Assembly: GCF_946480385.1 (NCBI RefSeq)
Contig: NZ_CAMLJP010000148.1
Location: forward strand, 1-13,203
From: an uncultured Azospirillum sp.
Lineage (GTDB): Bacteria; Pseudomonadota; Alphaproteobacteria; Azospirillales; Azospirillaceae
Direction: 5' to 3'
DNA: 13,203 bases
In this document: positions 1-6,807 of the stretch, one piece after another
Layout: the number at the start of each line of letters is the position of its first letter
Position numbering within the stretch: position 1 is the first letter of the stretch
Notes under the pieces: model-generated
Database searches by the model: none
What the model saw: only the letters and a program-made list of their open reading frames with translations
Told to the model about the DNA's origin: nothing
Program-made: the position numbers and the translations under genes

Positions 1-2001
1 GGCATCGGCTTCATCGAGATCTCGGCCATCGCCGGCGCCATCGAGATCGTGGTCGGCATCCTGCGCACCCGTCCGCCCGGCATGACGTTGGACAAGCTGC
101 CGATCTATGCGTGGTCGATGCTGGTGATGGCGGGGATGATCATCTTCGCCTTTCCCGCCGTCATCGTCGCCACCGCCTTGCTGGAGATCGAGCGCGCCTT
201 CCACTGGCCCTTCTTCATTGCGGAGAAGGGCGGCGACCCGCTGCTGTGGCAGCACCTGTTCTGGTTCTTCGGCCATCCGGAGGTCTACATCATCTTCCTG
301 CCGGCGGCCGGGCTGGTGTCGATGATGGTGCCGACCCTAGCCCGCCGTCCGCTGATCGGCCATGACTTCGTGGTGCTGGCGCTGGTCGGGACGGGGTTCT
401 TCAGTTTCGGGCTGTGGGTTCATCACATGTTCGCCACCGGCATCCCGTCGCTGTCGCTCAGCTTCTTCTCTGCCGCCAGCATGGCGGTGGCGGTGCCGAG
501 CGGCATCCAGGTCTTCGCCTGGATCGCCACGCTGGGAGCCGGGCGGGTGCAATGGACGGTGGCGACCCGGTTTCTGTTCGGTTTCCTGTTCATCTTCGTC
601 CTGGGCGGACTGACCGGCGTGATGGTGGCGGTGGTGCCCTTCGACTGGCAGGCCCATGACAGCTACTTCATCGTCGCGCACCTGCATTACGTGCTGATCG
701 GCGGCATGGTGTTCCCGGTCTTTGCCGGGCTTTACCACTGGTGGCCGACGCTGAACGGCCGGCTGCTTTCGGAGCGGTTGGGAAACTGGGCATTCTGGCT
801 GATGTTCATCGGCTTCAACACCGCCTTCTTCCCGATGCACATCAGCGGTCTGTTGGGCATGCCGCGTCGGGTCTACACCTATCCCGGCGATCTCGGCTGG
901 AACCTGCTGAACATGGTGTCGACCGTGGGCGCCTTCGTGCTGGCGCTGGGCGTGCTGCTGGTTCTGGTCGACATGGCGCGTAGCGCGCTGGGCTGGGGGG
1001 AGAAGGCCTCCGACAACCCGTGGAATTCCGGGACGCTGGAATGGCTTCCCAACGAGCTGTATGCCGTGCGCAGCATCCCGCACGTCACCGGCCTCTATCC
1101 CCTGTGGGACAATCCCGACCTGCCGCGCGAGGTGCGCGAGGGCGCCCATTTCCTGCCCGGCGCGCCGACCGACAGGCGGGAGACCATCGTCACCAGCCCC
1201 ATCGAGGCGAAGCCGCAATATCTGATGCCGCTGCCGGGGCCGCATTGGGCGCCCTTCCTGGCTGGGCTGTTCACCGCCACCCATTTCATCAGCCTGACGC
1301 TGAAGTTCTATTATTTCTCCCTGGTTCCGGCGGTGCTGGCGATCGGGTTGGTGATCTGGTGGCTGTGGGGCCTCGATAAGGGGGCGGACCACCCGCCGCA
1401 GGATGTCGGCGGCGGGTGGCGCGTGCCGGTCTATGTACAGGGGCCGAAGAACCATAGCTGGTGGGGCATGGTGGTGCTTCTGCTGGTGGACGGCACCGCC
1501 TTCGCCTGTCTGATCTTCACCTATCTGTTCCTGTGGACGGTCAGCCCGGACGTCTGGCCCAAGGGGGGAGACGCGCTGCCGGACCTGCCCTGGCTGGCGG
1601 GCGGGCTGGCGCTGTGGGGGCTGGCGGCGCTGGCCATCGGCTGGGCGCGCTCCGCCGTGGACAGCAACCGGCATGGCCGGGTCCGCATCGGGCTGATCGT
1701 GGCCTGGGCGGCGATGGTCGGCGGCATCCTGCTGGACGCCGCTGCGCAGATGCAGACCGGCCTCGTCGGTGCGGACAGCGCCTATGGCGCCATCGCGTAT
1801 ATGCTGGTGGCGTGGCAGGGCTTCCACGTCGCGGTGATGACGCTGATGCTGGGCTACACGCTGGCGCGCTCCGCCGCCGGGCTGCTGCATTCGGAGCGGC
1901 GGGTGACCTTCGACAACACCATGCTGATGGGCTGGTACAGCGCGGCACAGGGTGGAACCGCCCTGCTGCTTCTGCACCTGTTCCCCCGTCTGGCGATCTG
2001 A
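1..2001 (+). CDS. Cytochrome c oxidase subunit I fused to subunit III, 5'-truncated by the window
   Basis: This is the catalytic subunit of an A-type haem-copper terminal oxidase in the inner membrane, reducing O2 to water with electrons from cytochrome c. The frame is open from base 1, so the true start lies upstream; 666 residues are visible. Numbering from base 1, residues 92-96 are HPEVY (CuB His, channel Glu and the Tyr that crosslinks to His). CuB ligands His141-His142 lie in HHMF. The stretch AHLHYVL gives the a3 and a haem ligands His227 and His229, and GMPRR is the propionate-binding Arg pair. From about residue 480 a second block (starting HSWWGMVVLLLVDG) matches subunit III, so this is a I-III fusion as in caa3-type enzymes. 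The K-channel Lys is Gln170 here (PSGIQVFAW). A coxB-type subunit II gene is expected just upstream. The stop is followed by a ribosome site for the next gene. Confidence 0.95.
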   Translation, partial: GIGFIEISAIAGAIEIVVGILRTRPPGMTLDKLPIYAWSMLVMAGMIIFAFPAVIVATALLEIERAFHWPFFIAEKGGDPLLWQHLFWFFGHPEVYIIFLPAAGLVSMMVPTLARRPLIGHDFVVLALVGTGFFSFGLWVHHMFATGIPSLSLSFFSAASMAVAVPSGIQVFAWIATLGAGRVQWTVATRFLFGFLFIFVLGGLTGVMVAVVPFDWQAHDSYFIVAHLHYVLIGGMVFPVFAGLYHWWPTLNGRLLSERLGNWAFWLMFIGFNTAFFPMHISGLLGMPRRVYTYPGDLGWNLLNMVSTVGAFVLALGVLLVLVDMARSALGWGEKASDNPWNSGTLEWLPNELYAVRSIPHVTGLYPLWDNPDLPREVREGAHFLPGAPTDRRETIVTSPIEAKPQYLMPLPGPHWAPFLAGLFTATHFISLTLKFYYFSLVPAVLAIGLVIWWLWGLDKGADHPPQDVGGGWRVPVYVQGPKNHSWWGMVVLLLVDGTAFACLIFTYLFLWTVSPDVWPKGGDALPDLPWLAGGLALWGLAALAIGWARSAVDSNRHGRVRIGLIVAWAAMVGGILLDAAAQMQTGLVGADSAYGAIAYMLVAWQGFHVAVMTLMLGYTLARSAAGLLHSERRVTFDNTMLMGWYSAAQGGTALLLLHLFPRLAI

Positions 2002-2013
2002 GGGAGGAGCGCC

Positions 2014-2376
2014 ATGGCAAGCCGCAGCTTTCCGGGCATCTTCATCGGGATGCTGGCGCCCTTTCTGATCTGGGCGGCGCATTTCGGCGTGGTCTACGGC
2101 ATCAACGGGATGGTCTGCGCCCGCAGGGCGGAGGACGCGCAACTGCTGGGCTTTCCAATGTCCGTGGCGCTGGTCGGAATCGCGACGCTGCTCGCCCTGG
2201 GCTGGGTCGCGGTCCTGCTGGTGAAGGCGTGGCGCGGTGCCGGGCCGGGAAAACATGTCGGCGCCGCCGACCCGCGCCGCTTCGCCCGCTGGTTCGCCGT
2301 CGCCGGATCGGGTGGCGCACTGGTCGCGATCCTGTGGGTCGGCATGCCCGCCCTGATGGTCCCCGCCTGCGGTTGA
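2014..2376 (+). CDS. Small three-helix membrane protein downstream of the oxidase gene
   Basis: This 120-residue protein starts 12 nt after the oxidase stop and has a clear GGAGG ribosome site, so it should be co-transcribed with the oxidase. Three hydrophobic segments are visible (about residues 8-30, 50-71 and 91-113), joined by an Arg/Lys-rich loop at about 74-92 that probably faces the cytoplasm. That topology puts Cys35 (MVCAR) and Cys119 (PACG) both at the outer membrane face, where they could form a disulfide or bind metal (inference). The motif WAAHFGVVYGING at 20-32 looks conserved-family-like, but I cannot name a family. By position it may be a subunit-IV-like accessory or stability factor of the oxidase. 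That role is inferred from context only. Confidence 0.85.
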   Translation: MASRSFPGIFIGMLAPFLIWAAHFGVVYGINGMVCARRAEDAQLLGFPMSVALVGIATLLALGWVAVLLVKAWRGAGPGKHVGAADPRRFARWFAVAGSGGALVAILWVGMPALMVPACG

Positions 2377-2394
2377 AAGGCCGCTCCAAAAGCA

Positions 2395-2459
2395 CTACGC
2401 CGGTTCCCGGACGCCGCGGCGGCTTGATATGCCGTCGCGATGCCCCGGAACCGGCGTAG
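2395..2459. terminator. Large inverted repeat between convergent genes, possible bidirectional terminator
   Basis: The 13-nt arm CTACGCCGGTTCC at 2395-2407 is perfectly complementary to GGAACCGGCGTAG at 2447-2459. Inside the loop, GCGGCGGC (2416-2423) can pair with GCCGTCGC (2431-2438) using one G-U pair. It sits in the 116-nt gap between the ends of the + strand oxidase unit and the - strand lipoprotein gene, which suits a terminator serving both directions. No run of T follows on either strand, so intrinsic termination is not certain. It could instead be a dispersed palindromic element. Confidence 0.45.
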
Positions 2460-2492
2460 AGAGCCGGCGTTCCGCTTGCCGTGAAGCCGCGG

Positions 2493-3182
2493 TTACTGCT
2501 GGGTGCCGGTCTGGCCCATCGAGCCCTGCGGGGTGCTCTGGTTCTGCGGGGTGTCGCTGGGCATCGCATTGCCACGCGAGTTGCCGGTGTTGCCCATCGA
2601 GCTGCTGTTGCCCGTGTTGTTCATGTTGTTGCGGTTGCCGCTGGTGCTGCCGGACGTGCCCATGCCGTTGTCGTTCATGTTCAGTGCGGCCATCGTCTGC
2701 TCGTCGGCGCGGCCGGTGGCGCGTAGGCCGTTATTGCGCTGGAACTTCATCAGGGCGCTGCGGGTGTTGGCGCCCCAGATGCCGTCCACGGCGATGTCGC
2801 GGCCGTCATTGCGGTCGTTCAGCGCCTGCTGAAGTTCACGCACCTGCTCGTGGCTCATGCCCTGCATCGAGGACATGCGGTGGCGGGAGGAGGAGCGGTT
2901 GGAGGACGAATCGTCCGACATATCCTGGCGGACTTCGCGGGTGGCGCGGTCGGTCACGCGGTCGGTCTTTTTGCTCAGGCTTTCGTCCATGCTGTTGCCG
3001 GCCACCGCGCCGCCGACGCCGCCCACCACAGCGCCGACCGGGCCGCCGACGACGGCACCGGCCACGGCACCGGTGCCGGCACCCGTCGCCGTCCGCGAGG
3101 TATCGGTGCTGCCGCAGGCGCTGAGGGCGAACAGGGCGCCGGCCGCGGTGGCGGTCATGACGATCTTCGAAATCCCACGCAT
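2493..3182 (-). CDS. Lipoprotein with glycine zipper and peptidoglycan-binding domain
   Basis: I take the ATG at 3182 (229 residues) as start because GAAGG lies 9 nt before it; the ATG at 3191 directly abuts that site. The N terminus is a lipoprotein signal ending in the lipobox LSAC, with the lipidated Cys at residue 23 and Ser at +3, which is compatible with outer-membrane sorting. A Gly/Ala/Val-rich stretch at about 34-63 has the GxxxG spacing of a glycine zipper. After a Ser/Arg-rich charged linker, residues about 109-168 match a PG_binding_1 domain (repeated Q..LN, VDGIWGANTRSALMKFQRNNGL, then AL). The last 60 residues are an Asn/Gly/Ser/Met/Gln-rich low-complexity tail. The likely role is envelope anchoring between outer membrane and peptidoglycan. 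It is the last gene of the - strand group, and a link to the oxidase is not shown. Confidence 0.85.
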   Translation of the reverse strand: MRGISKIVMTATAAGALFALSACGSTDTSRTATGAGTGAVAGAVVGGPVGAVVGGVGGAVAGNSMDESLSKKTDRVTDRATREVRQDMSDDSSSNRSSSRHRMSSMQGMSHEQVRELQQALNDRNDGRDIAVDGIWGANTRSALMKFQRNNGLRATGRADEQTMAALNMNDNGMGTSGSTSGNRNNMNNTGNSSSMGNTGNSRGNAMPSDTPQNQSTPQGSMGQTGTQQ

Positions 3183-3200
3183 GGTTGCCATCCTTCTCGA

Positions 3201-3314
3201 TTACGATTCGATGTTGGCGACCCGCCGCCCGGTGCGGCCTGTACTGTCCTGCCGCACGGCAAGCGACAGCTGGGTCATGTGATGAACAATCAGCAGCGGG
3301 CCTTCTTGTTCCAT
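3201..3314 (-). CDS. Candidate 37-residue ORF between the cytochrome and lipoprotein genes
   Basis: An ATG at 3314, nine nt after the cytochrome stop, opens a 37-codon frame that ends in TAA nine nt before the upstream ATG of the lipoprotein gene, so it nearly fills the gap. The product begins MEQEGPLLIVHHMTQLSL and has an Arg-rich C-terminal half. A weak GAAG lies about 7 nt before the start. Third-position G+C is lower than in the neighbours (10 of 37 codons end in A or T), which weakens the case. I do not recognise it. It could be a translational coupling leader or chance. Confidence 0.25.
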   Translation of the reverse strand: MEQEGPLLIVHHMTQLSLAVRQDSTGRTGRRVANIES

Positions 3315-3323
3315 GACGTCGCT

Positions 3324-4493
3324 TCAGGATTTTCCGTCGTCGCCCTTCACCATGGCGCGTTCGGGGGCGCGGCGGGAGTAATACTCCGCCACTGCATCGA
3401 TCTGTTCGTCGGTCATGCGGCGGACGGCGGCCTCCATGATGCGGGACAGTGCCGTGTTGCCTCGCGCCCCGTCCCGCCACAGCCGCAGCTGGGCGGCAAT
3501 GTAGGACGCATGTTGCCCGTCCAGGGACGGGTACCGGGGATCGCGGGCATACCGGGTGTCGCCCTCCGCTCCCTCATGGCAGCCGGAGCAGGCGGCGACG
3601 CCATCGTCCGGGGCACCGGACTCCGCGATCCGGCGGCCGAGATCCAGCCGCTCGGGCGCGGGATTGGCGGCCTTAACCGTTGCCTTTGCAGGCTTTTGCG
3701 CCGCGTAATGCTCGGCCAAGGCGCGGATCGCGTCATCGTCCAATCCGGCCGCCACCGGTTGCATGATGCCGCTGAAGCGGTTGCCGTCGGCATAGGCCCG
3801 CAGCGTCTCGCGCAGATACTCCGCCGACTGTCCGGCGATCCGCGGGAAGGCGCCGATGTTGTCGCCGTTCCCGTCAAAGCCGTGGCAACGGGCGCAATCC
3901 TGCAGCGTCTCCCCCAAGGCCTTGCTCATCGGACCGCCGGCCGCGCCGGTCAGCTCGGCCACGCGGGCGTGGTCGTCGGCCTGCGCCCGACCGAAAGCGA
4001 GGCCGTGGTATTCTTCCGCGCTCATCCCTTTGAGCCGCAGGAGAAAGGCGGTAACCGCCCAGGGTTCGTCCTCGCGCTGCTGCGCCGGCCATGCCGGCAT
4101 GCCGGCGTATTTGATGCCGTGGAGCGTGATCCAATACAGCTCCCGCGGCTTCCACTCCGCCACCTTGTCGGGCAGATAGGGCGGTTCCGGCATCATGTGG
4201 CGGGAGATCGGGTTGCGCGGCGTGTCGGGGGCGCCGTGGCAAGGCGCGCAGCCATCCTCGTAATGGCCGGCGCCGCGTCGGACCAGCGCCGGGTCGTTCA
4301 GGTCAGGCGGCTCGCCGACGGATGCGGCATGCCTTTCCACCGAACGGCGCATCGCCATTTCGAAGAACATCTCGACCGGCGTCCAATGCGCCTTGCTCGC
4401 CGCCACGCTGTACAGGCCCGACCACGCGAACAGGAGCCCGCCGATCCCGGCCGCCACGCCTGCGATGGCGAGTGTCTTCAGGGTTCGCCACAT
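3324..4493 (-). CDS. Membrane-anchored cytochrome c with three haem-binding domains
   Basis: The 389-residue protein has an uncleaved N-terminal anchor (about residues 7-30) and then three cytochrome c domains facing the periplasm. Haem attachment motifs are CAPCH at 82-86, CARCH at 200-204 and CSGCH at 302-306. Plausible axial Met ligands are Met132 (YAGMPAW), Met244 (GIMQP) and Met353 (RIME). Domains 2 and 3 resemble class I cytochromes of the c4/c553 kind, with repeated YLRETLRAYADG / YIAAQLRLWRDG helices. The start codon lies inside the end of ctaG (16-nt overlap), so translation is probably coupled. The obvious role, inferred from the neighbouring oxidase and CtaG, is electron delivery to the terminal oxidase or between dehydrogenase and oxidase. 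A subunit of a membrane dehydrogenase (alcohol/aldehyde type) is a less likely alternative because no dehydrogenase gene is near. Confidence 0.92.
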   Translation of the reverse strand: MWRTLKTLAIAGVAAGIGGLLFAWSGLYSVAASKAHWTPVEMFFEMAMRRSVERHAASVGEPPDLNDPALVRRGAGHYEDGCAPCHGAPDTPRNPISRHMMPEPPYLPDKVAEWKPRELYWITLHGIKYAGMPAWPAQQREDEPWAVTAFLLRLKGMSAEEYHGLAFGRAQADDHARVAELTGAAGGPMSKALGETLQDCARCHGFDGNGDNIGAFPRIAGQSAEYLRETLRAYADGNRFSGIMQPVAAGLDDDAIRALAEHYAAQKPAKATVKAANPAPERLDLGRRIAESGAPDDGVAACSGCHEGAEGDTRYARDPRYPSLDGQHASYIAAQLRLWRDGARGNTALSRIMEAAVRRMTDEQIDAVAEYYSRRAPERAMVKGDDGKS

Positions 4494-5338
4494 GCGCTCA
4501 ACCGGCCTTTCCGCTGGAGAGTTGCCCGTCGCCCCCCATGACCATCATGCCCCTGACGCAGCCAGCGGGCTGCGCCGGCCAGCACCAGCGCGACATAGGC
4601 CAGCGCGCCGACGACACCCATGATCAGGCCGCCCAACTGCTGGTCGGCCAGCGGCGACAGGCCCCAGGGCGCGGTGGTGGTCAGGTGGTAGGGAAACAGC
4701 GGCGTTCCGGCGAAGATCAGCAGCGCCGCCAGCATCGCGAGATGGACCGAGGTGCCGAAGGCCGCCAGAAGGCCGCGCAGGCGCATGGCGTTGTCGGTCG
4801 GCGCCAGGACCGTCCGCCATGCCGCCACCGCCCCGGCGAACAGCGTGCCGTGCATCAGCCACAGCACGGCATCATTCGCCAGCGCCGCCATGTAGGGGCC
4901 CGGCAAATGCCAGACCCACAGCGTGATGCCGAACAGACCCCAAGCCAACTCCGGCTTTGCCAGCGGTCTCGTCATCCTGCGCAACGGCTCCGGCCACCGC
5001 ACCGTCCCAGCCGGCCAGCCGAGCAGGAACAGCGGCGCCGCGACCTGGATGGTCAGCAGATGCTGGGCCACACGGGCGGAAAACAGGGCGGAGGTCAGGC
5101 TGCATAGCGGGGAGACGAAGGCGACGCCCAACACCAGCCAGCCGGCGGTCAGACACAAGGAGCGATGACGGGCATGGTCGGTGTGGCCGGCCGGACGGCG
5201 CGCCACCATCGCCAAGCCGACCGCGGCCAGGGCGAAGGCGGCCAGCAGCACCGGATCACCGTTCCAGGCACTCGACAGCTCGCCCGGCACCGGCGGGACA
5301 CCGCAGTAGGGAACGAAGGGAAAGCTGTCTGTCGCCAT
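4478..5338 (-). CDS. ctaG: CtaG-type cytochrome c oxidase assembly protein (caa3_CtaG family)
   Basis: This is a 286-residue polytopic membrane protein of the Bacillus-CtaG/caa3_CtaG family, which is needed for formation of active caa3 oxidase and is thought to act in CuB delivery. It is distinct from the Cox11 protein also called CtaG. Family signatures are visible: SPLCSL at 76-81, QHLLTIQVAAPLFLLGWPAG at 92-111, VWHLPGPYMAAL at 142-153, LMHGTLFAGAVAAWR at 161-175, GTPLFPYH at 211-218 and ADQQLGGLIMG at 231-241. His93, His144, His163, His199 and His218 are candidate metal ligands. I chose the ATG at 5338 because GAGG lies 7 nt upstream and the family similarity begins here; the frame stays open further upstream without such similarity. 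It is the first gene of the - strand unit and is followed by the overlapping triheme cytochrome. Confidence 0.92.
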   Translation of the reverse strand: MATDSFPFVPYCGVPPVPGELSSAWNGDPVLLAAFALAAVGLAMVARRPAGHTDHARHRSLCLTAGWLVLGVAFVSPLCSLTSALFSARVAQHLLTIQVAAPLFLLGWPAGTVRWPEPLRRMTRPLAKPELAWGLFGITLWVWHLPGPYMAALANDAVLWLMHGTLFAGAVAAWRTVLAPTDNAMRLRGLLAAFGTSVHLAMLAALLIFAGTPLFPYHLTTTAPWGLSPLADQQLGGLIMGVVGALAYVALVLAGAARWLRQGHDGHGGRRATLQRKGRLSACGEP

Positions 5339-5364
5339 GGTGCGGCCTCGCGGGTTCCGAAGTC

Positions 5365-5387
5365 GGTGATTTGGAACTGGTGATTTG
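5365..5387. repeat. Short direct repeat in the divergent intergenic region
   Basis: GGTGATTTG occurs at 5365-5373 and again at 5379-5387, a 14-nt spacing. It lies 27 nt upstream of the ctaG start, in the 217-nt space between ctaG and the efflux operon. It is A+T-richer than its surroundings. It could be a tandem regulator-binding site or part of the ctaG leader. No convincing sigma-70 promoter is visible in this gap for either direction. Confidence 0.3.
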
Positions 5388-5555
5388 ACGTTGGGGATTC
5401 TGCCGTCTCTGCATGCTGTCCAATAACCGGCATGGCGGGTTGTTCCCTTGCACGGTGACGTTTCCGGCGGCAAATGACCGGATGGACAGGGAGCAGATCG
5501 GTCGTTGGGGTGTTGATCCGCGCATGGCCAATCGGAAACGCAGCCGGAGATCGTC

Positions 5556-6803
5556 ATGCCCGCCGCCTTGCCCCGCCGCACCCGCGCCCTTTCCGCCGTC
5601 TGCGCGGCCGTGCTGTCGGGGCTGCTCACCGCCGCGCCGGCGTGGGCGCAAGGGCAGCCTGGAGGTGGACAGAAAGCGCCGCCCCCGGCGGTGACCACCG
5701 CACCGGTGGAGAGCCGCGACGTCGCCCCCGCGTCCGACTTCATCGGCCGGATCGAGGCCATTCGCTCCTTCGACGCCCGTCCCCGGATCGAAGGCACCGT
5801 CGAGCAGGTCGCCTTCCAGGAGGGGCAGGATGTCCATGAGGGCGACCTGCTCTATGTGATCGAGCCGGCGCCCTATCAGGCCGCACTGGACAGCGCCAAG
5901 GCCCAGCTCGCCAGCGCCGAAGCCAAGCTGCGCGAGGCGGAACGTGCCTACAATCGCGCCGAGGAGCTGCGCCAGCGCGGCAACGTCTCGCAGGCGCAGC
6001 TTGATCAGGCGCTGGCCGACCGCGACGCCGCCCAGGCGGCGGTGATGATGAACCAGGCCCAGGTCCGCACGGCGGAAATCAATCTCGGCTACACCCGCAT
6101 CGCCAGCCCTGTGGACGGCCGCATCGGCGCCACGGCGGTGACGCAGGGCAACCTCGTCAACCCGTCCACCGGCGTGCTGGCGACGGTGGTGCAACTCGAT
6201 CCCATCCGCGTTGTCTTCTCGGTTGCCGACCGCGACCTGCTGGCCTTCCAGCGCAAGTTTGATGTCCGCCAGCCGTCGCAGGCAGCGGAGAAGTTCGTGC
6301 CCACCCTGGTTCTGCCCGACGGCAGCGACTATGCCGAGGACGGCCAGATCGAGTTCGCCAACAACCGCGTCGATCCGCAGACCGGCACCGTCAGCATCCG
6401 CGCCACCTTCGCCAACCCGCAACGCCTGCTGCTGCCCGGTCAGTATGTGACCGTGCGGGTCCGGCGCGACCAGCCGGAACAGCGACCGGTGGTACCCGTC
6501 GCCTCGGTCCAGCAGGACCAGCAGGGGCATTACGTGCTGGTGTTGGACGATCAGAACCGGGTGCAGCGCCGCCCGGTGGAGACCGGAGCGCAGGTCGACC
6601 AGTCTCTGGTGGTGGAAAAGGGGCTGACCGCCGGCGAGACCGTGGTGGTCGGCGGCGTGCAGAAGGTGCGGCCGGGCATGGTCGTGCAGCCGACTCCGGC
6701 GGACCAGCTGGCCGAGGGAAATCCGGCAGGCGCCGGCGCCGGTTCGTCCGGCGGTGCCGCTGCCGCTGCGGCGGGCGGCGCCTCCGGTACGGCGAAGGAG
6801 TGA
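5556..6803 (+). CDS. RND efflux periplasmic adaptor subunit (membrane fusion protein)
   Basis: The 415-residue adaptor would link the inner-membrane RND pump to an outer-membrane channel. A Sec signal peptide ends at APAWA (residue 31). There is no lipobox Cys at the cleavage site, unlike AcrA or MexA, so it should be a soluble periplasmic form. The order is typical: first lipoyl half at about 78-106 (ending [11 protein letters not shown]), an alpha-helical hairpin at about 108-176 with Ala/Glu/Gln heptads, the second lipoyl half ([13 protein letters not shown], 179-191), a beta-barrel region, then a membrane-proximal domain. The last ~40 residues are Gly/Ala-rich and probably disordered. GGAG lies 6 nt before the ATG. 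It is separated by only 4 nt from the pump gene, so the two form one operon. Substrate cannot be told from sequence. Confidence 0.95.
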   Translation: MPAALPRRTRALSAVCAAVLSGLLTAAPAWAQGQPGGGQKAPPPAVTTAPVESRDVAPASDFIGRIEAIRSFDARPRIEGTVEQVAFQEGQDVHEGDLLYVIEPAPYQAALDSAKAQLASAEAKLREAERAYNRAEELRQRGNVSQAQLDQALADRDAAQAAVMMNQAQVRTAEINLGYTRIASPVDGRIGATAVTQGNLVNPSTGVLATVVQLDPIRVVFSVADRDLLAFQRKFDVRQPSQAAEKFVPTLVLPDGSDYAEDGQIEFANNRVDPQTGTVSIRATFANPQRLLLPGQYVTVRVRRDQPEQRPVVPVASVQQDQQGHYVLVLDDQNRVQRRPVETGAQVDQSLVVEKGLTAGETVVVGGVQKVRPGMVVQPTPADQLAEGNPAGAGAGSSGGAAAAAAGGASGTAKE

Positions 6804-6807
6804 GGCG

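Noticed and set aside
337..2256. Very long open frame on the - strand opposite the oxidase gene
   Set aside because: Its translation is Arg/Gln/His-rich without any membrane or domain signal, while the + strand carries unmistakable oxidase motifs. It is a by-product of high G+C.
5339..5797. Upstream extension of ctaG into the efflux adaptor gene
   Set aside because: No CtaG similarity before 5338, and a GAGG ribosome site precedes the ATG there.
6754..6807. Earlier start for the RND pump inside the adaptor gene
   Set aside because: The extra 18 residues are Arg/Pro-rich and precede the standard N terminus, and AAGGAG is correctly placed for the start at 6808.
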